Origin: Actinomycetes bacterium
Lineage (GTDB): Bacteria; Actinomycetota; Acidimicrobiia; Acidimicrobiales; Acidimicrobilacustridaceae
Assembly (NCBI GenBank): GCA_029782025.1
Contig: JAKOVR010000028.1
Coordinates: 1 to 32,593, forward strand
Direction: 5' to 3'
Length of the DNA: 32,593 bases
Shown in pieces: positions 7,788-16,634 of the stretch. Both the position numbers and the translations under genes were made by a program. How positions within the stretch are numbered: the stretch's first letter is position 1; each line of letters opens with the position of its first letter. Below the pieces are notes generated by a model. It was not told the origin of the DNA and made no database searches. It saw only the letters and a list, made by a program, of their open reading frames with translations.

Positions 7788-7964
7788 ATGGACGTGCCCG
7801 CCACCATCACCTGCGTCGACTGCGGCGGCACGTGCCACCTCCTGTCCTCCCGACCCGACGATCAGCCGTGGGAGCCGGGCGACGTCGTCGCCTATCGCTG
7901 CGCCGACTGCCTCGACCGGTGGGACATCGAGCTCGACGACGACCCCGGCGACCAGCTGGCGTGA
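7788..7964 (+). CDS. Small zinc-ribbon protein
   Basis: Predicted 58-residue cytoplasmic protein with CVDCGGTC near the N-terminus (Cys9, Cys12, Cys16) and a second pair CADC at about residues 38-41, together a four-cysteine zinc ribbon. The C-terminus is strongly acidic (DIELDDDPGD). No precise function is recognised; such proteins often bind nucleic acid or another protein. A TACGGT hexamer 6 bases upstream supports the ATG and leaderless expression. It is convergent with the small membrane protein gene at 7978, with a 13-base gap. Confidence 0.7.
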   Translation: MDVPATITCVDCGGTCHLLSSRPDDQPWEPGDVVAYRCADCLDRWDIELDDDPGDQLA

Positions 7965-7977
7965 CGCCGGCCCGGCC

Positions 7978-8292
7978 TCACCGCCACCCCATGCGGCGCC
8001 GGTAGGCCGCCCACGCGGTCGCCCGCCGCACCACCCGCGTCAGGTAGAGCGCGCCGGCCACGGCGAGGAGACCGCCGACGATCAGCGATCCGCCGGCGAG
8101 CAGGTAAGCCCCGGCCACCCCCACGGCGAGGCCGACAGCCGCGTCGACGGCCAGCACGGTCCGCCAGTTGGCGGCCGCCGCGGCTGGGTGCGGCGGGCGC
8201 GAGGGATCGGCGTCGTCACCGGGGTCGGGGTCGGGCTCGGAACCGGGGTCGGGGTCGGGCTCGGGACCGGGCTCGGCTTTGTCGTCGCCCAT
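7978..8292 (-). CDS. Small membrane protein with acidic Pro-Asp repeat N-terminus
   Basis: Predicted 104-residue membrane protein of unknown function. The N-terminal 30 residues are almost all Asp, Glu, Pro and Gly in a repeated PDPDPG pattern, followed by two hydrophobic helices (about 45-62 and 63-83) and a basic C-terminus (RVVRRATAWAAYRRRMGWR). Charge distribution puts both ends in the cytoplasm. The ATG at 8292 is chosen over one 10 codons upstream because TAGCCT lies 7 bases before it. The acidic segment comes from a 24-base tandem repeat and may vary in length between strains. It follows the metal ATPase gene on the same strand after the hairpin at 8342-8390; a role with that ATPase is only a guess. 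Confidence 0.7.
   Translation of the reverse strand: MGDDKAEPGPEPDPDPGSEPDPDPGDDADPSRPPHPAAAAANWRTVLAVDAAVGLAVGVAGAYLLAGGSLIVGGLLAVAGALYLTRVVRRATAWAAYRRRMGWR
8218..8276. repeat. 24-base G-rich tandem repeat inside the acidic membrane protein gene
   Basis: Two near-identical 24-base units (8218-8241 and 8242-8265), plus an 11-base partial third, built from ACCGGGG, TCGGGG and TCGGGCTCGG. The plus strand carries many runs of 3-4 G separated by 2-3 bases, so it could form a G-quadruplex. On the minus strand it encodes the Pro-Asp repeat. Confidence 0.8.
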
Positions 8293-8299
8293 CGAGCCG

Positions 8300-8305
8300 A
8301 GGCTA
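8300..8305 (-). promoter_or_regulatory. Leaderless -10 of the small membrane protein gene
   Basis: TAGCCT, 7 bases before the ATG at 8292 on the minus strand. It decides the start over the upstream in-frame ATG. Confidence 0.5.
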
Positions 8306-8341
8306 CGAGGTTCTCGCCCCACCCGGCGACGGCACCCTCCT

Positions 8342-8390
8342 CCCGTGGGTGCGCAATGTCACGGTCGCCGATGCATTGCGCACCCACGGG
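8342..8390. repeat. 17-base perfect inverted repeat after the metal ATPase
   Basis: Arms 8342-8358 (CCCGTGGGTGCGCAATG) and 8374-8390 are perfect reverse complements around a 15-base loop. No T-run follows on either strand. The hairpin starts 17 bases past the ATPase stop. Its outer 12 bases equal the core of the element at the left edge of the window, also 17 bases past a stop. It may be a transcription terminator or mRNA-stabilising 3' hairpin, or a dispersed palindromic repeat. Confidence 0.85.
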
Positions 8391-8407
8391 TCCGCAGGGG
8401 GGGCCGG

Positions 8408-10708
<2,301 letters not shown>

Positions 10709-10714
10709 GGTCGC

Positions 10715-10720
10715 AGGGTA
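10715..10720 (-). promoter_or_regulatory. Leaderless -10 of the metal ATPase gene
   Basis: TACCCT, 6 bases before the ATG at 10708 on the minus strand. The 85-base gap to the divergent HD gene carries one such element for each direction. Confidence 0.5.
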
Positions 10721-10781
10721 CCGGGGCACGGGGGCGGGCCCCAGGGCCGGAAGTCCCGCGTCCCCGGCACGAGGCCGCCGG

Positions 10782-10787
10782 TACGAT
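10782..10787 (+). promoter_or_regulatory. Leaderless -10 of the HD hydrolase gene
   Basis: TACGAT, 6 bases before the GTG at 10794. It fixes that GTG as the likely start. Confidence 0.5.
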
Positions 10788-10793
10788 GCCGGC

Positions 10794-11396
10794 GTGAGCG
10801 ACAGCCTCCCCCTCGGCCCGGTCTTCTCCAAGGCACTGGGCTACGCCGCCCACCTGCACGGCGCCCACGTCCGCAAGGGATCGGGCGTGCCCTACGTGAG
10901 CCATCTGCTGTCGGTGTGCGCCCTCGTGCTGGAGGACGGCGGCCGCGAGACCGAGGCCGTCGCCGCCCTCCTCCACGACGCCGCCGAGGACCACGGCGGC
11001 GCCCGGCGGGTCGAGGAGATCCGCCGCGAGTTCGGCGACGAGGTCGCCACGATCGTCGAGCACCTCAGCGACAGCCTGGCCGAGGACTCCCGGGCCAAGG
11101 CCCCGTGGCGGGAGCGCAAGGAGCAGTACCTGGCGCGGCTCGCGACCGTCGACGACGTGGCCGTGCTCCGGGTGTCGTGCGCCGACAAGCTCCACAACGC
11201 CCGCTCGATCCTGGCCGATCTCGACGAGGCCGGCGCGGCCACCTGGGAGCGGTTCAATGCCCCGCCCGAGGAGCAGCTCTGGTACTACGGCGAGCTGGCC
11301 CGGATCCTCGGCGCCAAGCACCCCGGCCCGCTCAGTCGCCACCTCGCCCGGGCCGTCGAGGACATCGCCGCCCACGCCGCCACCCCGCGCCCCTGA
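10794..11396 (+). CDS. HD-domain small alarmone hydrolase (SpoT/Mesh1-like)
   Basis: Predicted (p)ppGpp pyrophosphohydrolase of 200 residues with only the HD domain, so no synthetase or regulatory part. The motifs follow the RelA/SpoT hydrolase: Arg/Lys near HVRKGSGVPYVSHLL (His37), ALLHDAAEDH (His61, Asp62, Glu65, Asp66) and CADKLHNARSIL (Asp131, Asn135). A manganese-dependent hydrolase acting on (p)ppGpp or a related nucleotide is the best guess; the substrate cannot be read from sequence. The start is the GTG 6 bases after TACGAT. It is divergent from the metal ATPase and precedes the CrtA-like gene by 85 bases on the same strand. Actinobacteria normally also have a bifunctional Rel, so this would be an extra hydrolase. 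Confidence 0.85.
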   Translation: MSDSLPLGPVFSKALGYAAHLHGAHVRKGSGVPYVSHLLSVCALVLEDGGRETEAVAALLHDAAEDHGGARRVEEIRREFGDEVATIVEHLSDSLAEDSRAKAPWRERKEQYLARLATVDDVAVLRVSCADKLHNARSILADLDEAGAATWERFNAPPEEQLWYYGELARILGAKHPGPLSRHLARAVEDIAAHAATPRP

Positions 11397-11481
11397 CCGG
11401 CCCACCGTCACCCCACGGGAGAACGTCCACCGCCGGCGGCCGGGCCCTACCATCGAGGCACCTCGACTGGGGGGGCCACCC

Positions 11482-12177
11482 GTGATCGCATCCCTGCACA
11501 TCGCCGACGTCGGACCTCGACGCTCGCTCGCCGCCCTGATGCGCCGGCCGCCGACTCCGGCGACGATCCCCGGCCTGCGCCAGGCGCAGGTCGGCGTCGG
11601 CGCAGAGCTGGGCAAGGGCGTCAAGGCGCCGCCCCAGTTCGGGCGCATCGGCTTCGTCGGCTTCTGGGACGACGAGGACGCGATCGATTCGTTCGAGTCG
11701 ACCCACCACCTCGGCGCGCTGTTCGCCGACGGGTTCAGCGTGCGGGGCGAACCCCTGCGCGCCCATGGCCACTGGCCGGGGCTCCCCGACGACGTCCCGA
11801 CGGGCCGGCACACGGAGCACAAGGGCAGGTCGTTGGTGATCACGCTCGCCCGCCTGCGGGTTCGGCGCGCCCCGGCCTTCTTCAAGGCGAGCGCCGGCGC
11901 CGAGGCCAGCCTCCTGAAGGCGCCCGGTGTCATCTGGGCCACGGCCCTCGCCCGTCCCCCCTTCATGTCCACGTGCTCGCTGTGGGAGTCGACCAAGGCG
12001 CTGTCGACCTACGCGTACGGCCACGCCGAGCCCGGCCACCCCGACGCGATCCACACCGACGACGCCTCCGGGGGCTTCCATCACCGATCGGCGTTCATCC
12101 GCTTCCGCCCCCTCGCGTTCCGTGGGCACCTCGACGGCCGCAATCCCCTCGCCGAGCTCGCACCGGCGGACGAATGA
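11482..12177 (+). CDS. Spheroidene monooxygenase (CrtA)-like protein
   Basis: 231-residue protein resembling the CrtA family of carotenoid ketolases. Two ferredoxin-like halves are visible: the first ends in GFWDDEDAIDSFESTHHLG, the second contains APGVIWATALARPPFMSTCSLWES followed by FAYG-like AYGHAEPGHPDAI and RSAFIRFRPL. These blocks align with conserved parts of purple-bacterial CrtA (from memory). CrtA adds keto groups to acyclic carotenoids. Many actinobacterial relatives are uncharacterised, so the substrate is unknown, and no phytoene synthase or desaturase lies in the window. The GTG start follows a run of seven G; the next in-frame ATG would cut the first domain. It is convergent with recG, 9 bases apart. 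Confidence 0.55.
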   Translation: MIASLHIADVGPRRSLAALMRRPPTPATIPGLRQAQVGVGAELGKGVKAPPQFGRIGFVGFWDDEDAIDSFESTHHLGALFADGFSVRGEPLRAHGHWPGLPDDVPTGRHTEHKGRSLVITLARLRVRRAPAFFKASAGAEASLLKAPGVIWATALARPPFMSTCSLWESTKALSTYAYGHAEPGHPDAIHTDDASGGFHHRSAFIRFRPLAFRGHLDGRNPLAELAPADE

Positions 12178-12186
12178 CGTCCGAGC

Positions 12187-14376
12187 CTACGACTTGAGCA
12201 GGAAGTCGGCGGCGTCCTCGTCGGGGAAGAAGAGGGCGATCTCCTCGGCCAGCACCGGGTGGGCGGCAAGGGTGGGGTCCTGATCCACGAGGTCGACCGC
12301 GACCTCGCGGGCCCGGCCCACCCATTCGCGATCACGGCGCAGGGAGGCCAGCCGAAGGTCGTTGCGACCCTTCTGCCGCTCCCCCATCAGGGTGCCCTCG
12401 CCCCGCAGGTCGAGGTCGATCTCGGCCAGCTCGAACCCGTCCTGGCTGCGGACCAGCGCCTCCAGCCGAGCCACCGCCTCGGCCCGTTCGTCGCCGTCGG
12501 TCGACGTGGGGTCGGCCACGAGCACGCACCAGCTGCGGGCGGCACCGCGGCCGACGCGACCGCGGAGCTGGTGGAGCTGGGCGATGCCGAACCGGTCGGC
12601 GTCGAGGATCACCATGACCGTGGCGTTGGGGACGTCGACGCCGACCTCGATCACCGTGGTGGCGACCAGCACGTCGAGGTCACCCCGGCGGAAGGCGGCC
12701 ATCACCTGCTCGCGCTCCACCGCCTTCACCCGGCCGTGCAGAAGGCCGACCCGCAGGCCGTCGAGCTCGCCTCCCTCGGCGGTGAGTCGGGCGAAGGTGT
12801 CCTCGGCCGAGGCCACCTCCAGCTTCTCGCTCTCCTCGATCAGCGGGCACACCACGTAGGCCTGTCGCCCCTCGGCCACCTCGTCGCGGACCAGCGCCCA
12901 CGCCCCCTCGGCGTCGAGCGGCGTGCGGGCCCACGACGTGCGGATGGGCTGACGGCCGGCGGGCAGCTCGTCGAGCACCGACACGTCGAGGTCGCCGTAG
13001 ACCGTCATCGCCGCGGTGCGGGGGATCGGCGTGGCCGTCATCACCAGCACGTCAGGGACCCCGCCGCCACCGTGGCGGTCGCGCAGGGCCGCCCGCTGTT
13101 CCACCCCGAAGCGGTGCTGCTCGTCGATCACCACCGCGCCCAGCGACGAGAACGCCACGCCTTCCTGGATCAGGGCGTGGGTGCCGATGACGATGTCGAC
13201 ACCGCCGTCGGCGAGGCCGGCCAGGATGCGGCGCCGTTCGGCCGCCGGCGTGCGGTTGGTGAGGAGGGCCACCGACAGCGGTCGCTCGATGTCGGCGGCG
13301 GCGAAGAGCGAGTCGGGGGCATGGCCCGACACCGTGAACCCGTCGAGAAGGGCGCGCACGCCGAGGTGGTGCTGCTCGGCCAGCGCCTCGGTGGGCGCCA
13401 TCAGCGCACCCTGGTGCCCGCCCTGCACGGCCGCGAGGAGCGTCACCACGGCCACGACGGTCTTGCCCGCCCCCACGTCGCCCTGCAGCAGCCGGTGCAT
13501 CGGATGGGGCCGGGCCAGATCCCGACCGATCTCGGCGATGGCCCGCCGCTGGGCGCCGGTGAGGGCATAGGGCAGGCGGGCCAGGAACCGCCCCACGAGC
13601 GAGTCGGGTGACGGGTCGCCCTCGCCCAGGCCGTCGGTGCGGTGGGCGATCCCGGCGGTGGTCGCCTCGAGCTCGCGCTTGCGGGCCACCAGCTCGACCT
13701 GCACGCGGAGCAGCTCGTCGAAGACCAGGCGCCGCCGCGCCTCGCTCACCTCCTTCATGGATCCGGGGGCGTGGATCCCGGTGAAGGCGGCGGACCGGTC
13801 GACCAGGTCCCACCGATCGAGCACGGCCATCGGGACCGGGTCGGCGAACTCACCGGCCCGCTCGAGCACCTCGTCCATGATCTTGGCCACGTCCCACGAC
13901 ATCAGGCCGGCCTTCTCGGACTGGGGGTACACCGGGATGATGCGACCGGTCTTGTCGCCCACGAGATCGACCACCGGGTTGGTCATCTGGCGGGCGCCGT
14001 TGTAGATCTCGAGCTTGCCGAAGACGACGGCGTCGAGGCCGGGGCGGAGCTGGCGCTCGCGCCATGGCTGGTTGAAGAACGTGAGCTTGAGCTTGCTCCG
14101 CCCGTCGGTGACGGTGACCGTGACCATCTTCTTGCGGTTGCGGGTGATGCGGGCGTCGACCCGCTCGATGCCCACCAGCACCGCCGCCTCCTCACCGGGC
14201 AGGAGATCGGCGATGGCGGCCTGCCGGGTGCGGTCGATGTGCCGGCGCGGGTAGTAGAGGAGCAGGTCGAGCACGGTGTGCACCCCGACCTTCGTCAGGC
14301 TGTCGGCCAACTTGGGTCCGACGCCTTTGAGCTCGGTGACAGGGATGGAGGCGAGCGTCGCCAGCCGGCGGGCCAT
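12187..14376 (-). CDS. recG: ATP-dependent DNA helicase RecG
   Basis: Double-stranded DNA translocase that reverses stalled replication forks and processes recombination intermediates. The 729 residues include the N-terminal wedge/OB region (about 60-145), Walker A GDVGAGKT (299-306), the DEQH box (418-421) with DEQHRFG, TATPIPRT (447-454) and a full C-terminal helicase half with VIEVGVDVPNA and QLRGRVGRG. Length and motif order are normal for RecG. The start ATG is 6 bases after TAGGGT with no Shine-Dalgarno, so it is probably leaderless despite DAK2 55 bases upstream on the same strand. rsmD, its usual downstream partner, is about 6.5 kb away, beyond the accessory block. Confidence 0.97.
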   Translation of the reverse strand: MARRLATLASIPVTELKGVGPKLADSLTKVGVHTVLDLLLYYPRRHIDRTRQAAIADLLPGEEAAVLVGIERVDARITRNRKKMVTVTVTDGRSKLKLTFFNQPWRERQLRPGLDAVVFGKLEIYNGARQMTNPVVDLVGDKTGRIIPVYPQSEKAGLMSWDVAKIMDEVLERAGEFADPVPMAVLDRWDLVDRSAAFTGIHAPGSMKEVSEARRRLVFDELLRVQVELVARKRELEATTAGIAHRTDGLGEGDPSPDSLVGRFLARLPYALTGAQRRAIAEIGRDLARPHPMHRLLQGDVGAGKTVVAVVTLLAAVQGGHQGALMAPTEALAEQHHLGVRALLDGFTVSGHAPDSLFAAADIERPLSVALLTNRTPAAERRRILAGLADGGVDIVIGTHALIQEGVAFSSLGAVVIDEQHRFGVEQRAALRDRHGGGGVPDVLVMTATPIPRTAAMTVYGDLDVSVLDELPAGRQPIRTSWARTPLDAEGAWALVRDEVAEGRQAYVVCPLIEESEKLEVASAEDTFARLTAEGGELDGLRVGLLHGRVKAVEREQVMAAFRRGDLDVLVATTVIEVGVDVPNATVMVILDADRFGIAQLHQLRGRVGRGAARSWCVLVADPTSTDGDERAEAVARLEALVRSQDGFELAEIDLDLRGEGTLMGERQKGRNDLRLASLRRDREWVGRAREVAVDLVDQDPTLAAHPVLAEEIALFFPDEDAADFLLKS

Positions 14377-14382
14377 GGGCCG

Positions 14383-14388
14383 ACCCTA
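14383..14388 (-). promoter_or_regulatory. Leaderless -10 of recG
   Basis: TAGGGT, 6 bases before the recG ATG, in the 55-base gap after the DAK2 gene. It suggests recG can be transcribed apart from that gene. Confidence 0.45.
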
Positions 14389-14431
14389 TCGCCGCGCCGC
14401 CATCGGGCCGCCGGACCGACCAGATGGCCGG

Positions 14432-16108
14432 CTATTCGATGCCGAAGAGATAGGGGTACAGCGGCTGGCCGCCGTGGTGCAGCTCGGACTCGACGCTCGG
14501 GCGGTGATCCTGGAGCCACACCTGGATGTGGCGGGTGGTGTGCGGGGTGGCGCCCTCGCCCTCGATGATCGTGACGATGCCGTGCTCGTCGGTGACGAGC
14601 GCATCGAGCAACGCGGTACAGGCGTCGTCGATCTCCGGGGCCACGGCGAGGATGGCGTGCTCCCCGATGCCGAGCCAGTCGCCCTCGGTGATCGGCCCGA
14701 GATCGCACGTGGAGTCGCGCACGGCCTGGGTGACCTCGCCCGCGACCACGCAGTCGGCGGCCTCCTGCATCGCAGCGAGGTTGGTGGCCCCGTCGGCTTC
14801 GGGGTCGTAGGACAGCAGCGACGCGAAGCCCTCGGCCACGCCGGTGGTGCGCACCACCAGCACCCGCTTGTCGGTCTGGGCGTCGACCTGCTCGGCCACC
14901 GGGATGATGTTCTTGTTGTTGGGCAGGATCACGACCTGATCGGCCGGCGCCGCCTCCACCGCCTCGAGCAGCTGGGCCGTGGACGGGTTCATCGTCTGGC
15001 CCCCCTTCACGATCTTCTGCACGCCGAGGGAGTAGAAGATCCGGCTGATGCCGGCGCCGGTGGCCACGGCCACGACCGCGGTGGTGACCGGTTCGTTGGA
15101 GTGGGCCGGCTCCTCCGGCTCGATCGCCCCCTCCCGCACCCACTTCTCCTCCTCGACCTGCTCGATCAGGTCGGTGACCCGGATGTTGCGGGGCCGGCCG
15201 CAGTCGAGTGCGGCCTCGATGGACGCCCCGATGTCGTCGCAGTGGATGTGGCAGTTCCAGAGACCGTCGCCACCGACCACCACGATCGAATCGCCGATCC
15301 CGGCCCACACGTCCTTGAAGGCGGGGATGGTGTGGTCGGGCGCCTCGAGGAAGAACATGACCTCGTAGCGCAGGTCGGCCAGCCCCCCTTCGCCCCCGTG
15401 CCCGCCGTGGCTGTGCTCGATCTCGGCCTGGGTCATCTCGGCGTCGACGGCCTCGAGGTCGGGCTCGGGGATGGGGCGGCCGTCGAGCACGAAGAGGGCG
15501 GCGTCGAGGAGGAGCAGGTAGCCCGACCCACCGGCATCGACCACGCCGGCCTCCTTCAGCACCGGCAACTGCTCGGGCGTGTTGGCCAGCGCTGTCGCCC
15601 CCCGTTCACGCGCCGCCTCGACGACGGCGGCCAGCGAGCCACCGGCCGCGGCCGCGGCGGTGGCCGCCTCCGCCGATTCGCGGACCACGGTGAGAATGGT
15701 GCCCTCGACCGGACGCATCACGGCCTCGTAGGCCAGCGTGGCGGCGCGGGTGAGCGCCTCGGCCACGGCGGAGGCGTCGACCACGTCGATCTCGGCCGCC
15801 TCCCGCACCACCTCCACGAAGCCCCGCAGGATCTGGGAGAGGATCACGCCGGAGTTGCCCCGCGCCCCCATGAGCGAGCCGTGGCCGATCGCCTTGCACA
15901 CCCCTTGGATGTCGGCCTCCGACCGCTCGATCTCCTCGACCACCGACTTGGCCGTGAGGGCCATGTTGGTGCCGGTGTCGCCGTCGGGCACGGGGTAGAC
16001 GTTGAGTCGGTTGATGACCGCACGATGCGCAGCCAAGGCGTCGGCGAAGGTGCGCATGATGGCGACGAGGTCGCCGGCGGTCAGAGCGGTGTCGGTCTCG
16101 TCGGCCAT
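14432..16108 (-). CDS. DAK2-domain protein (YloV/FakA-like kinase)
   Basis: 558-residue protein of the DAK2/DegV-linked family that includes staphylococcal FakA, which phosphorylates FakB-bound fatty acids. The N-terminal DhaL-type domain has NRLNVYPVPDGDTGTNM (about 33-49), where Asp42 and Asp44 bind magnesium, and GSLMGARGNSGVILSQ (about 77-92). The C-terminal half has ILPNNKNIIPVAEQV and an EGEGA block typical of YloV proteins. It may feed exogenous fatty acids into phospholipid synthesis with a DegV-like partner, but no such partner lies in the window and actinobacterial homologs are poorly tested. It sits upstream of recG, as in mycobacteria. The start is preceded by TACGAT at 10 bases; no Shine-Dalgarno is visible. 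Confidence 0.88.
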   Translation of the reverse strand: MADETDTALTAGDLVAIMRTFADALAAHRAVINRLNVYPVPDGDTGTNMALTAKSVVEEIERSEADIQGVCKAIGHGSLMGARGNSGVILSQILRGFVEVVREAAEIDVVDASAVAEALTRAATLAYEAVMRPVEGTILTVVRESAEAATAAAAAGGSLAAVVEAARERGATALANTPEQLPVLKEAGVVDAGGSGYLLLLDAALFVLDGRPIPEPDLEAVDAEMTQAEIEHSHGGHGGEGGLADLRYEVMFFLEAPDHTIPAFKDVWAGIGDSIVVVGGDGLWNCHIHCDDIGASIEAALDCGRPRNIRVTDLIEQVEEEKWVREGAIEPEEPAHSNEPVTTAVVAVATGAGISRIFYSLGVQKIVKGGQTMNPSTAQLLEAVEAAPADQVVILPNNKNIIPVAEQVDAQTDKRVLVVRTTGVAEGFASLLSYDPEADGATNLAAMQEAADCVVAGEVTQAVRDSTCDLGPITEGDWLGIGEHAILAVAPEIDDACTALLDALVTDEHGIVTIIEGEGATPHTTRHIQVWLQDHRPSVESELHHGGQPLYPYLFGIE

Positions 16109-16118
16109 GTCGGGCGGG

Positions 16119-16124
16119 ATCGTA
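16119..16124 (-). promoter_or_regulatory. Candidate -10 of the DAK2 gene
   Basis: TACGAT, 10 bases before the ATG at 16108, implying an mRNA leader of only about 3 bases. It is divergent from the promoter of the cold-shock-like gene across 56 bases. Confidence 0.4.
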
Positions 16125-16151
16125 GCCTTTGGGTACCCCGCCCCACCTTGC

Positions 16152-16157
16152 TAGCGT
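16152..16157 (+). promoter_or_regulatory. Leaderless -10 of the cold-shock-like gene
   Basis: TAGCGT, 7 bases before the GTG at 16165. Confidence 0.5.
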
Positions 16158-16164
16158 CGAGGCC

Positions 16165-16410
16165 GTGCAAGGCGTCATCAAGGCCTACGACCCCATCACC
16201 CGGACCGGTTCGCTGTTGCGCGACACCGACCTCGCCGAGATCGAGCTGGCCGCCGATGCCCTCGACGGCTCCGTGCTCCGGATGCTCCGGCAGGGCCAGC
16301 GGGTCAACTTCGAGCTCAACGCTGCGCAGCAGGCCACCGGCGTGCACTTCGGCAGCGAGATCGACATGGCCACGCCCGGCGTCCCGATGCCGCCCGGCGA
16401 CCCCACCTGA
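16165..16410 (+). CDS. Small cold-shock-like (OB-fold) protein
   Basis: 81-residue predicted nucleic-acid-binding protein. The layout VQGVIKAYDPITRTGSLLRD, then LRQGQRVNFEL, follows the cold-shock domain, whose first strand reads GTVKWF...GFGFI and whose last part reads LKEGQKVEFEV. The aromatic RNP1 and RNP2 residues are mostly missing, so RNA binding may be weak or changed. A short Pro/Gly tail follows. The GTG start lies 7 bases after TAGCGT. It is divergent from the DAK2 gene, where rpmB (ribosomal protein L28) is often found; no rpmB is present here. Confidence 0.65.
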   Translation: MQGVIKAYDPITRTGSLLRDTDLAEIELAADALDGSVLRMLRQGQRVNFELNAAQQATGVHFGSEIDMATPGVPMPPGDPT

Positions 16411-16476
16411 CGGGCCCACCTGGCGGGCCCACCGCGCCGGCCGCCGCACCGGCCGCGTCGACCCTGCCCGACCCCG

Positions 16477-16518
16477 CCATCCCTTCCGGGGATGGCCGCC
16501 ATCGGCCCCGCCGATGGC
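16477..16518 (+). terminator. Two tandem hairpins in the gap before pckG
   Basis: CCATCCC and GGGATGG (16477-16495, 5-base loop), then GCCATCGGC and GCCGATGGC (16498-16518, 3-base loop). Neither is followed by a T-run. They lie 66 bases past the cold-shock-like stop and upstream of the pckG -10, so they may end transcription of the small gene. The rest of the 224-base gap holds GC-rich repeats (GGGCCCACC twice) and the pckG promoter. Confidence 0.45.
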
Positions 16519-16531
16519 CCCTTCCGCGGAT

Positions 16532-16560
16532 CTGATCGGTCGCCGGTTCCTCGGTACAGT
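16532..16560 (+). promoter_or_regulatory. Candidate promoter of pckG
   Basis: TACAGT (16555-16560) with CTGATC 17 bases upstream as a weak -35. The predicted start of transcription, near 16567, is followed at once by the 12-base palindrome GTGCCGCGGCAC (16571-16582), a possible operator or leader hairpin. The leader is about 65 bases and ends in GGAGG four bases before the ATG. Confidence 0.4.
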
Positions 16561-16634
16561 GGCTCGCTACGTGCCGCGGCACCTCCGCGGCCCGTTCCCG
16601 TTCCCGCTCGCACGACGATGTTGTCGGAGGATCC

